Shown piece after piece: positions 32,945 to 41,839 of a stretch of DNA of 64,000 bases (its first letter is position 1; each line of letters starts with the position of its first letter). The stretch covers positions 232,852,320-232,916,319 of the forward strand of contig BTPG01000004.1 in assembly GCA_036245525.1 (NCBI GenBank), in the 5' to 3' direction. Source of the DNA: Semisulcospira habei. Its lineage: Eukaryota; Mollusca; Gastropoda; Semisulcospiridae. Under the pieces are notes generated by a model. The model saw nothing but the letters and a program-made list of their open reading frames with translations, was not told the origin of the DNA and ran no database searches. The translations under genes and the position numbers were made by a program.

Positions 32945-33209
32945 ATGAGTGGTCTTGGTCCAAAGCCTAGAATCATACCAGTTGCATGTCCGGTAACAGA
33001 GTTGAAAGATTTGGCAGACGTACAGGATTTTGAGAAGGAGGGAGAAGTGGGGGAGGTGTATGGTTTTGAACTTGATTCAACTGGCATGTACAAGAGAAGA
33101 GTAATCGATGATATGAAAGATGGCACAGAGAGACCGATTCCTAAACTTGGTCAGCTTCGTGATGTTACTATAACTACTCCTGTAAATAATGTGCCCTATA
33201 TGGGGTGGT
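32945..33209 (+). pseudogene. Polinton gene g13, 5' part (cut by SINE)
   Basis: Starts after GTTTATAAAAA. Encodes about 87 residues beginning MSGLGPKPRIIPVACPV and with an acidic middle (FEKEGEVGEVYGFELD), then enters the SINE at about 33203. The protein is not recognised. The 3' part of what may be the same gene resumes at 33640 in another frame, so either the SINE insertion cost a frame or these are two genes. Confidence 0.5.
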
Positions 33210-33639
33210 CCGTGGCGCAGTGGTTAAGACGCCTGCCACCAATGCTAAAGGTGCGAGGTTCGATTCCGGGTTCCGGCGTCGGATTTTTCTCCTCTAGTAA
33301 GTGTCACCGTTAATTCGGGCGGACCATCGGGGGTTCTTTCTCCGGGTACTCCGGCTCTTCCTCCCCCTCCACTTTGGTATCAGTTTCAGCCAACTTAATA
33401 AAATTCCAAATACAAAACGATTTCCAAATACCGTCAGTAGCTCGCTTGAGCTTGCCCTTAGCACCACGTGAATGTTCTGTGTTTACGTCGGTACAATGTG
33501 TGAGTGAATGCGCGTGATTCACGTGAGCGTGCTTGTTGGGTTCAGTTCGCGGCTACATTCTGCGCATTGAGTTATATTATAAATATGAGAAATGCGCCAT
33601 ATAAATACCACGTAATAACTTAATACATGTGGGTAATAA
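33203..33639 (+). mobile_element. tRNA-derived SINE inserted in a Polinton gene
   Basis: It opens with a tRNA-like head: A box TGGCGCAGTGG (33213-33223) and B box GGTTCGATTCC (33257-33267), within a 70 bp part that resembles a mature tRNA. An unrelated body follows, and a tail with GCGCCATATAAATACC, a 3' end common to several SINE/LINE families. ATGGGGTGGT (33200-33209) and ATGGGTGGT (33640-33648) are the best candidate target duplication. The same insertion is in copy 2 (about 53148-53577), so it predates the duplication. It is a different SINE from the one at 36296-36613. Confidence 0.8.
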
Positions 33640-34249
33640 ATGGGTGGTTTCGCTTGTGCCGCCTGCGCCTGCACCACCGCCAACAATTGACTGGGACATA
33701 AAGATTGAATTTATTAGTCCTTATGTATGCACTGATGATGAAGGCGCCTTAGTGTTTAGGAAGGTTGTTAACTCGGGGCCGCTTATTGTAAGTCTTGTTC
33801 CAAGCTTTGCCTCAGACAACAATAGCAGAGAAAAACTGAAAGTTGAAAATTATGAGAAACGGAGATATCTTCTTACGCACAGGAAGGGCAGATCAGATGC
33901 AAAGGTCGTGTTTGCACCAATAAACTTTCTTATCGCAAGAGACGCGACAATAGTATTTGAAATTATCTTGAGATCTGTAGCTTCTGTAAAAGAGGCAGAT
34001 ATAGCACAGGGAATTAAACTTACATGGAATGACACAGTGGCAGAGTCATCAAAGGTCTTTATTGCTATTACAAAAAATAATGATGTTATTAATGTTTCGA
34101 GCAGTATTCCCGCTGTCAAGGTGGTGGTTGACAAAACAACTTTTGTTCGTCTAAGTTACATAAACCTTGAACACATTGATCTTGTTGCATTTTATTATGC
34201 CAACAAATTGTATACTTTTGAAGAGTTGCAAAATGTAATTGCTGATTAA
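33640..34249 (+). pseudogene. Polinton gene g13, 3' part
   Basis: About 203 codons from the SINE edge to the stop at 34247-34249. It opens with a Pro-rich VSLVPPAPAPPPTIDWD, then is beta-strand rich with alternating hydrophobic residues (KVVFAPINFLIARDATIVFEII). Its N-terminus is missing or lies in the part before the SINE. No family recognised; a structural virion protein would fit the neighbourhood. The frame is intact in both copies. Confidence 0.55.
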
Positions 34250-34275
34250 ATAAAAAATATTTGTCAATAAAAAAA

Positions 34276-34956
34276 ATGGTAAACTTCTATCCGCAACTAC
34301 CGATGCTTGAGCCAACTGAAACAAATATGACGACTAAAACAATGCTTGCACCTGATCCACATATGTCAATTGCTTCAGATAAAACATTACCAGCAGACGC
34401 ATTCAGATTAAATAATATTACAGAAGCTTTAAAATATTTGGAAAGTGAAGAGGCTAAGTACTCACGGTGCAAAAGGAGATATAAGTCAGTATTTAATTCT
34501 GTTCAAAACACTTCTATGGCTATTGGTGCAGTTTCAGCTGGATGTTCTGTAGGGGGTATTGTTCTGTTTGCCACAGGAATTGGAAGTTTGGCTGGAATAG
34601 CAATTGAGGGTGTTAGCGTTGCTACATGCCTAGCATGCTTTGGTTTGGAGGCCTTGAATAAGAGGTTTCACACACAATTACAGAAACATGAAGCATTGAG
34701 TACGCTCGCTGGTGCAAAGTTGCGCAGTATGAAACTTATTATCAGTAAGGCATTGAATGATAATTTTATTGATGACGAAGAATTTAAGCGAGTCCAGGAT
34801 GATTTAAATAACTACAAACAGCAAAAGTCTGAAATCCAGAATAAAATGCGTAGTCAATCTCCCGTGAATGTTGAAGAACTGAAGGCCAGTTTTTTAGCAG
34901 AAGGAAAAAGGATAGGGGTACAGGAAACCACAGAAAAACTACACACAATCTTTTAA
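34276..34956 (+). CDS. Polinton membrane protein g14, with possible +1 extension
   Basis: 226 codons from ATG 34276, which follows GTCAATAAAAAAA. Residues about 15-65 are hydrophilic, with ALKYLESEEAKYSRCKRRYKS. About 72-120 is a long Gly/Ala-rich hydrophobic region (two helices: AIGAVSAGCSVGGIVLFATG and SLAGIAIEGVSVATCLACFG). Then comes a charged C-terminal helical region (KHEALSTLAGAKL, NFIDDEEFKRVQDDLNNYK). I associate this architecture with a protein recurrent in Polintons. The frame ends TTT TAA. The +1 frame that is entered if one T is skipped stays open to 35086 and carries late-domain motifs (next entry). The copy 2 version has a stop and a one-base insertion. Confidence 0.75.
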   Translation: MVNFYPQLPMLEPTETNMTTKTMLAPDPHMSIASDKTLPADAFRLNNITEALKYLESEEAKYSRCKRRYKSVFNSVQNTSMAIGAVSAGCSVGGIVLFATGIGSLAGIAIEGVSVATCLACFGLEALNKRFHTQLQKHEALSTLAGAKLRSMKLIISKALNDNFIDDEEFKRVQDDLNNYKQQKSEIQNKMRSQSPVNVEELKASFLAEGKRIGVQETTEKLHTIF

Positions 34957-35086
34957 GCAAATAAAAATCAGATTTGGTAATCAATCAATATTTTTGTCAT
35001 ATGCTTCACAGAGAGATGACACGTCATTTACACCACTTGTGCCTGATTATTTAACCCCATCAGCACCACCACCCGAGTATTACTGA
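34916..35086 (+). CDS. +1-frame C-terminal extension of g14 with PSAP and PPEY late motifs
   Basis: This frame is open from 34916 (a TAG lies just before, at 34913) to the TGA at 35084-35086 and overlaps the end of g14. It has no start codon of its own near the overlap. At its very end it encodes PSAP (35057-35068) directly followed by PPEY (35069-35080), then Tyr and stop. PSAP/PTAP binds the UEV domain of TSG101, and PPxY binds WW domains of NEDD4-type ligases; enveloped viruses use both to recruit ESCRT for budding. The junction sequence ATC TTT TAA G has four T, so a Phe tRNA on TTT can slip forward one base and still pair, with a slow stop codon in the A site. The alternative is that one T was gained and the gene is simply frameshifted. 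Copy 2 has the same junction and the same motifs. Confidence 0.55.
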   Translation, partial: GYRKPQKNYTQSFKQIKIRFGNQSIFLSYASQRDDTSFTPLVPDYLTPSAPPPEYY

Positions 35087-35345
35087 GAAAAAAAAGTTTT
35101 TTTTGTCCTTGTATCTTGTCAAATCTGACCGAGTAAGTTGTGACTTAAGTCAAGTTGTTGTAAGAACTTATAAGAACTTACAGTCAGTAATTAATAAGTT
35201 CTTATGATAAGTAATTAATAAGTTCTTATGTCAACTCACTTAAAGGTTACCTCTGCAGGTTATTAAAAGTTAGTTGTAACTTATTAGTAACGTATAAAGT
35301 TTTACTTGAGAAAATCGTGTTTCTCACAAATTGACTGACAGGGGT
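35085..35345. repeat. Right subterminal palindrome cluster
   Basis: 35088-35105 is an A8-G-T8 perfect hairpin. 35130-35300 is dense in the pentamer AAGTT and its complement (AAGAACTTAT, AATAAGTTCTTAT twice, AAGTTGTGACTTAAGTC), forming several overlapping inverted repeats just inside the right TIR. No gene. Possible terminator or replication/packaging signal. The left end of copy 1 shows no equivalent. Confidence 0.55.
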
Positions 35346-35681
35346 GTGTGTAAAAAGTTATTAGTCTATTACAGAGCACTATAAGGATTTTGGTTTAATT
35401 TGAGAAAAACGACCGTGTGGACGTTAATGACCGTAATTAGTAATTAATTAAGGTCAACTTAAGACAATGGGTAATTGGGTCAATTATTTTACTCGTCAAT
35501 ACAGATGATGATTCTCATGAGCCAGTGTTTGTTTCAAAATATGGTTTTGATGCCAGTGATGTGGAAATTATGATAGCGCTGAGAGAGTAGTGGGTGTATG
35601 TGATTAAAAATAGATAATTTTAGAGCATCTATTTGACTCCTGAGAATCTGGAGTCTTTGTAAAGTACTTCTCTCTCTCTCT
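35346..35681 (-). repeat. Polinton copy 1 right terminal inverted repeat
   Basis: The reverse complement matches 15805-16140 over all 336 bp with only a few mismatches (for example GCTAATTACGG against ACTAATTACGG). Confidence 0.92.
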
Positions 35682-35687
35682 TATATG
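35682..35687. repeat. Polinton copy 1 target duplication, right
   Basis: TATATG directly after the terminal (CT)6. In copy 2 the equivalent inverted site reads CATGTA (51098-51103) against CATATA here, one base different. Confidence 0.9.
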
Positions 35688-36295
35688 GATAATAGAGTGT
35701 TGCAGATCGACGTGATCCGCCCCGTCAGTGTACACACCGGCCGGTTCGCTGAAGCTTTGTTTGACAGGTTGCGTTCCTGTCAACCGTTGGGGTTTGTTCA
35801 CGTCGTAAGGACAAAAGATAACATTTAGTGGGACAGTGGGGCGGCCGTTATCTAAGTGGATAATTATAATATGTATGCCCATTAACTCGTCCTACCCCAA
35901 CACCGAAATCCCCAAATTTTGCCGTTGTCCTCTGAAGACTGCATTGCAGTGCAGGACACAGATCGACCATGATAGTTCAAGGGTGATGCCAGAATAGCTT
36001 GGCGCCCTATCTTGCTGTGGTGTGTCTGGGGTAGAATGAGTTAAAGGCTTTACCAATTGACATACACAGACCTGTAGACTGACAAATAGAAATAATCAGC
36101 TCAAGGCCGTGTTTGCTGACACACTTGGATGCAGAGAGCAACATTACGTTTAACCCCTTCAGTGCCCAGACAATGTGAACACCATCCAACTGCAAGAGGT
36201 AGAGATCCTGGTCAGCCCCTGCGGTTGCGGCGGCTCATGAGGATCTGTCGCTTGCTGACGTCACTTTTAATCCACGTTCCTGAGACATCGGAGGG

Positions 36296-36613
36296 TTGTT
36301 AGTTGGTTAGTTCGGGTTTAACGTCCACAACACCGAGGTGATCATGGACGGCCCTGACGGGCGGGTTATGGAGGACAGGGAAATCTATTGCCTATGGAGT
36401 ACGACCTGAACACTGATCAACTCAGGCGCACCCCAACTGTGCCACTTTGATTTACCATGACCTTTCAACGGACATGCTATTGAACAAATCCGTTTTCCCC
36501 CCCTGGATTGTGAGTCCAGCTACCGGGGCCGGGACGGGATTCGAACCCACGACCCGGTGATTCCCTTCGCTCTCCTTCTCCGACTTTAAACCGCCTGAGC
36601 TATTTCGGATTCC
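36296..36613 (-). mobile_element. tRNA-derived SINE (arm 1 copy)
   Basis: On the minus strand: tRNA-like head with TAGCTCAGGCGG (A box) and GGGTTCGAATCC (B box), the body shared with 11828-12085, and a 3' tail GTTAAACCCGAACTAACC then AACTAAC. The tail resembles the LINE tail at 3280-3317 (GTTAAACCCAAATAAC). Confidence 0.85.
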
Positions 36614-36934
36614 GTGTGTTTTGGGGTCTTGAATGAACAGAGATAACAGAATCACAGTCGACGTCAACTGCCACTGAACGGGTTAAACCGACAGTGGTAC
36701 AGTCACATTTCAGAAGTGAAAACATGTGGGTAGCCATTTAGCTCTGTGCCTTCACACATGGCTGGTGTTGGGTGAGTCAGGGGCATGATCTCGGACTGTT
36801 TCTGATGAATGCTATCACATTACAATCAGAACGCTCTTCCATCGGCTGACACGGATATAACTGATGTCAGCCAAAGCCATTCATCTTCACCTGCCCCCAC
36901 GGCCCGAGTGGGGCACATCTATGTATTTGACAAG

Positions 36935-37075
36935 TGGTTACAAATGGTTACAAATGGTTATAAGTGGTTACAAATGGTTACAAGTGGTTACACGTGGTTA
37001 TAAATGGTTACAAGTGGTTACAAATGGTTACAAGTGATTACAAATGGTTACAAGTGGTTACAAGTGGTTGCCATT
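36935..37075. repeat. 10 bp tandem repeat (TGGTTACAAN)
   Basis: About 14 units of CAAGTGGTTA or CAAATGGTTA. The counterpart in arm 2 is 49705-49850. Confidence 0.95.
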
Positions 37076-37158
37076 TATTAAATCAACGTTAACTCATCCA
37101 GCCCGGCGCGCGTATTTCCCAAATTTTGGAGGCGTCATCTAACGACTATGCACTTGTT

Positions 37159-37258
37159 GCAGGAGATGGATCGACCATGATAATTCAAGGGTAGTGCCAG
37201 ATTAGCTTGGCGCCGACAGGCTCTGCCCTTGAATTATCATGGCTGACCCATCTCCTGC
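37159..37258. repeat. 100 bp foldback (MITE-like)
   Basis: An imperfect palindrome: GCAGGAGATGG, GACCATGATAATTCAAGGG on the left pair with CCCTTGAATTATCATGG and CCATCTCCTGC on the right, around a GGCGCC centre. Related words occur at 11455-11510, 35945-36035, 37310-37350 and within 42130-42960. No transposase and no clear target duplication. Confidence 0.7.
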
Positions 37259-38222
37259 TGTAGTGCGTCAGGGCTAAATGGGTTAATATCATTGCAACTA
37301 GTCTCCAAATGCGCCACCCTTGAACTGTCATGCTCGATCCATGTCTTGCTGTGGTGTTTAATGATATGTCAGGAACCTGAGAACTGGCAGAACTGTTTTT
37401 TATTGGCTTCCAAATTTAAAAACAGTTTTATGAAACGGAAGCTACAATGAGTACTGGTAAACAGATGCCCCATTACAGGCAAAGGATGACGCTTTAGATG
37501 ACCAATTCCCTGACTTAAATCCGATGGCCACTTTGATTCATTTTTCAAGTGCACTTCCGTTGTGCAGCACATAAGTAAACAAGAAATGCAAAGACCAACC
37601 CACAAAATAAGTGTGACCTTGACCGTTGCAACAGGTCAATGAGTTGAGCAAGTGTTCAAGTGTCTCAACATAAGGGTTGACTTTTGTACCAGCAAAATGT
37701 ATGCATTTTTCACAAATCTGTCAACCGTCCATGACCTTGACCTCTATTAGGGGTTATCTTAATTAGTATGCCAAGAAAGGTTTTATCATCATCTACCTTT
37801 ATGCCAAACTCCACTGAAAAGTTTGCAAAAACTTTGATGAAAACTACAATTCTATCAAAAACTGGCGTTTTCACACACTTGCCAATCGCTTGTGACCCTT
37901 GACCTTTCTAAGGAGTCATTGAAATTCACATGCATAGAAAGGCACAGTATTTACGTACACAAGACGCACGTATTTGGTTGCTTGTGTGTACATTGTTAGT
38001 CTCTCTACAGACCTGGTCTGAAACACTGATTCACGTGACTTCAATGATTGGCCACAATGCCAGAGGGTTTCCCCGTGCTATTTTTAACAATTAAAAAAGT
38101 CACTTTCCCTAGAAGTGTGCGAGAATAAAGAATATCTACAAGTAAAGTTTGATATAAACCATGATACACAATGATTTTCAAATGAAAACTGTCAAGTGGG
38201 GAAAGCAGAACAGCTAAAAATA

Positions 38223-38966
38223 GTCCCTCGGGGCTGAGGAAACTGCTCTGCATGAACACATGACTTTAGAGGGAATTCCATCTAGTGAAAGGTTACGCAA
38301 ACCGCTTATTTTTTCATGTGATAATGTTCATTGTTATTGTTTTCATATCTCACATGTTCACTATAAATAACTTCATAGACAAGTCATGTTTTAAAACATA
38401 AAATGCTGCACTTATGACTGTTGGGGTCATATCAAAGGTCAACTTCCACCGACATCATTTGTCACCGAGTAAGCTGAGAAAGGACATACTTATTTCGAAG
38501 CGAACAAAGTAGGCTAGTACACTGTTTAATGTCATGACAAGAACTAGCCTTCATCAGCACATGCCTGCCCTGCTTGTGAAAATAAACCAAAACAGAACAG
38601 TGCATGTATGTAGCCAACTGGTCCAATGAGCAAAATAAACCTAAGAGCAAGATATGCTTGGAACCCTGCACCTTCACCAACAAGCATGGGTGCCAGTTGT
38701 TTCTCATCATCCACAAAAATATTGAAAAGCAGGGGTATGTTGGGGACTGAGAGGGACTAAGCTTAAAAGGTTACGGGTTATTTTGGAAAATGATACGCTA
38801 ATAGTGCAGGGCGCATGCTAAAAATGAACCTTGCTTCATGCTAATTCACCACACTCTTTTCAGACACACTTAATGTGAATGAACCCGGGGAAAGGTCACA
38901 GGGCAAAATATGTGACAAATGTTTCGGTTGTTAAGAACTTCAGTTTTCATCAGTGTGTTTGCACAC
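38223..38966. other. Unique sequence between arm 1 and gap; no gene seen
   Basis: About 740 bp not repeated elsewhere in the window. No element, RNA gene or coding region could be supported. Confidence 0.6.
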
Positions 38967-39466
38967 NNNNNNNNNNNNNNNNNNNNNNNNNNNNNNNNNN
39001 NNNNNNNNNNNNNNNNNNNNNNNNNNNNNNNNNNNNNNNNNNNNNNNNNNNNNNNNNNNNNNNNNNNNNNNNNNNNNNNNNNNNNNNNNNNNNNNNNNNN
39101 NNNNNNNNNNNNNNNNNNNNNNNNNNNNNNNNNNNNNNNNNNNNNNNNNNNNNNNNNNNNNNNNNNNNNNNNNNNNNNNNNNNNNNNNNNNNNNNNNNNN
39201 NNNNNNNNNNNNNNNNNNNNNNNNNNNNNNNNNNNNNNNNNNNNNNNNNNNNNNNNNNNNNNNNNNNNNNNNNNNNNNNNNNNNNNNNNNNNNNNNNNNN
39301 NNNNNNNNNNNNNNNNNNNNNNNNNNNNNNNNNNNNNNNNNNNNNNNNNNNNNNNNNNNNNNNNNNNNNNNNNNNNNNNNNNNNNNNNNNNNNNNNNNNN
39401 NNNNNNNNNNNNNNNNNNNNNNNNNNNNNNNNNNNNNNNNNNNNNNNNNNNNNNNNNNNNNNNNNN
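38967..39466. other. Scaffold gap of 500 N
   Basis: Exactly 500 N, as at 1197-1696. It lies in the spacer between the two inverted arms, so the order and orientation of the arms relative to each other depends on scaffolding. Confidence 0.99.
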
Positions 39467-39658
39467 ACTGCCATGCAGCATGAGGTTTTAACATGTCGAT
39501 ATTAAAATCGCCTAACAATAACACATCATTGTCAGGCATACCGACGTTGTCGACGGCGTGCAGAAAGTTGTCATACCATTCAGTTGTGGCCGATGGATTT
39601 CGATACAAAAAGCCAACAAAAGCTGGTCGGGTCTTAGGGCATCGAATCTCCATCCAGA
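39467..39658 (-). mobile_element. LINE endonuclease-domain fragment
   Basis: The minus strand from 39658 to the gap encodes VGFLYRNPSATTEWYDNF then DVLLLGDFNIDMLKPH, the central part of an APE-type endonuclease domain of a non-LTR retrotransposon (the GDFNID motif holds catalytic Asp and Asn). The rest lies in the gap. Confidence 0.75.
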
Positions 39659-39893
<235 letters not shown>

Positions 39894-40032
39894 GTTTATT
39901 GATGACAACATAAGCGCGGTGATGACGTCATACGCCCCAAAGCCACAGACAGTGTAAAATACGTCATCAGCGGGTGAACTTGCGGACAATAATGACGTCA
40001 CTGACTGTCTGCCTCTCCATTCTCTGTAACAG

Positions 40033-41018
40033 TGACAGTAGTTGGGATGGCGGTGTCGACACTAGCGATAGTGAGGAATATAGTGATGATGGCGATGTCA
40101 ACACTAGCGGCAGGTTCGCCGCGTTCTGCACTCACCTGGCTGCCCGAGTCCCCGCACTACACCTGTGGGCCGCCGCAGTGGAACGTATCGTCACACCTGC
40201 CTGTCTCCGTGAGGAACGCGTCACAACACCAGTGAGGTGTCCGCCGGCCGTCCTCAGGCTGGTGCAGGGGTCAGAGTTGATTGATGATGTCCGTGTCCTG
40301 AGCTACAGCAGCAGCGCCGCCCCCGCACCTACAGACGGCCCCGCGGTCAGGGAGATACGTCACTGGGAGGATGGCGGGTCCTCCACACTATTACCTGGTC
40401 ACACAGAGGTCATGCCAGAGGACTGTGAAGGTTGTGCTGACCACATCGCACACCTGATGGACGAACTCCGGGTGGGGCAGCCAGGTATGACGTCATAGCT
40501 TTGTACTCAACACCAACAATAACACCACCAACAACAACAACACTAACAATAACAACAACAACACTAACAACAACAACAACAACACCAACACCATCAACAA
40601 CAACATCATCAACACCAACAACACCACACCAACAACAACGCACCACCCTGCTTGTTTGCTGCCTGCTGTTATTATACTAGTTGTTGTGTGTGTGTGACCA
40701 GGTCGTGACCTGCAGTACCGTGACACCATCATCCTGTGTACCGACCCACGTGACGACCTGACTGTGGTCACCCGTCTCCGTGCGCGTGGCGTGCCCGTGC
40801 AGGTGGTGACGTCACGTGATGATGAAGCTGCCATCCGTGACGTGGCGCTGGCCGTGCGTGACGCCGTGACCGTGACAGAGTATAACGTGGTCAGCGGACT
40901 GGAGCGGCGGGTGGTGATGGTGATGGGGTGGGGGCGTGATGATGTTGATTATAGAGAGAGACTTGGCGCCGCGTCACGATGCACCTCCCTCCTGGTCTGG
41001 GCTGGTCCTCCTCTATAG
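40033..41018 (+). CDS. Last two exons of a helicase-like host gene
   Basis: Exon A, 40033-40484: preceded by a pyrimidine-rich acceptor ending TCTCTGTAACAG and followed by CCAG|GTATGA. Intron 40485-40701 (217 bp, filled by an AAC-rich microsatellite), ending GTGACCAG. Exon B, 40702-41018, ends in TAG. The splice is phase 1 and keeps the frame open. Exon A opens with an acidic Ser/Asp stretch (SSWDGGVDTSDSEEYSDDG). Exon B has TIILCTDPRDDLTVVTRL, then EYNVVSGLERRVVMVMGWG and RLGAASRCTSLLVW, which resembles motifs V-VI of the UvrD-like (SF1) helicase C-terminal domain; the conserved Gln/Arg finger is poorly matched. High GC and CpG, like the NERD exon at 431-1196, with which it may share a gene family. 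A transcript is expected to extend upstream into the gap. Confidence 0.55.
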
Positions 41019-41779
41019 TCTGATGGTGGTGATGACCACTACGACCACCACCACCACCATCAGGCACCACGTGTGGGCCAGTAGTACCACCCACCCACCC
41101 ACCTAGCCATCCACCCACCCACCTATCCATCCACCCACCCAGCCACCCACCCAGCCATCCAGCCACTCATCCAACCGGCAGTTTTGTTCGTTTTATCCCA
41201 GTGTTGTGGTTGTTGTTGGGTAGAAGTGGTTGTTGTAGTCTATAGATGATGTATATGACTGCGGGTTGTACAGCTGTGACTGTGCTGTCCGCCATTCCAC
41301 TGTTGACAAGATAACGGTCAATAAACCTGTCGGACACAGTCTCCATAATGATGATAATTGTTGTCATGTTTACCACTGGTTACCAACTTGTGATACATTT
41401 TGCCGCGTTGTCATGACGACGTAAAGGGCTACGTCATGAGCATGACGTAATTTCATCAGGTATATGACGTGGGTGATGACGTCTTTAGCTTGTCCACAGG
41501 GCCAGGATATCTACACGTCTGCACTGTGAAGGCAAAAACATGCAAGTCACCTTTACACCGGGTGGACAATCAAACGGCGGGTGGGGGAGTGGGGGTAGAG
41601 CACATCTTTCCCCTGGGTGAAAAGCAAATGGGGTCGGGGAGAGGTGGGGGGGGGGGGGGGGGGTGGAGGAGAGCACATTTCCACGAGGTGAAAAATCAAA
41701 CGCCCGGTGAATTAGAAGGGAGATAGGCGGATGAGAAGCCACTTTGCAACTGTTTTGGGCGAATTTTAAACTACAATGT

Positions 41780-41810
<31 letters not shown>

Positions 41811-41839
41811 CTGTAAGAAAGCAATACAGTTCCATACCT
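41019..41839. repeat. Low-complexity region: CCAC repeats and poly-G tracts; no gene
   Basis: 41090-41170 has CCACCCAC and CCATCCAC units; 41648-41663 and 41794-41810 are runs of 15 or more G; 41777-41793 is (GT)n. G-quadruplex-prone. No further coding evidence. Confidence 0.8.

Larger units (their letters stand above)
15805..35681 (+). mobile_element. Polinton/Maverick DNA transposon, copy 1 (complete)
   Basis: The element is 19877 bp, bounded by 336 bp terminal inverted repeats that begin with (AG)6 AAGTAC, and by a perfect TATATG duplication. It encodes the diagnostic set: retroviral-type DDE integrase, protein-primed family B polymerase, FtsK/A32-type packaging ATPase and a double jelly-roll capsid protein, plus a number of small conserved proteins of this class. 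Removing the 2941 bp RTE-like LINE and its 12 bp duplication gives about 16.9 kb, in the usual range. The left 1.6 kb inside the TIR (16141-17735) holds only microsatellites. Coding disruptions (frameshifts in g1 and the integrase, a stop in PolB, a 94 bp deletion, a 57 bp insert and a SINE) show that it is no longer autonomous. The right end and its host flank are repeated in inverted orientation from 48563 on. Confidence 0.93.
22931..38222 (+). repeat. Inverted duplication, arm 1
   Basis: 15.3 kb whose reverse complement is found at 48563-64000. The arm spans most of Polinton copy 1 plus 2.5 kb of host flank. Homology stops abruptly at 38222, where TAAAAATA is the last shared word. The other end of the homology cannot be seen because copy 2 leaves the window. 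Confidence 0.95.

Noticed and set aside
33203..33280. Possible true tRNA gene (also 36530-36600 and 50175-50260)
   Set aside because: A and B boxes are present but the cloverleaf is imperfect and the sequence continues into a SINE body and tail repeated elsewhere.
36007..36195. A 62-codon frame present in both arms
   Set aside because: Overlaps foldback-related repeat words and is explained by the duplication; no protein family seen.
37369..37605. A 78-codon frame conserved between arm 1 and arm 2 (49180-49416)
   Set aside because: Conservation follows from the recent duplication; no start context, motif or family could be named.
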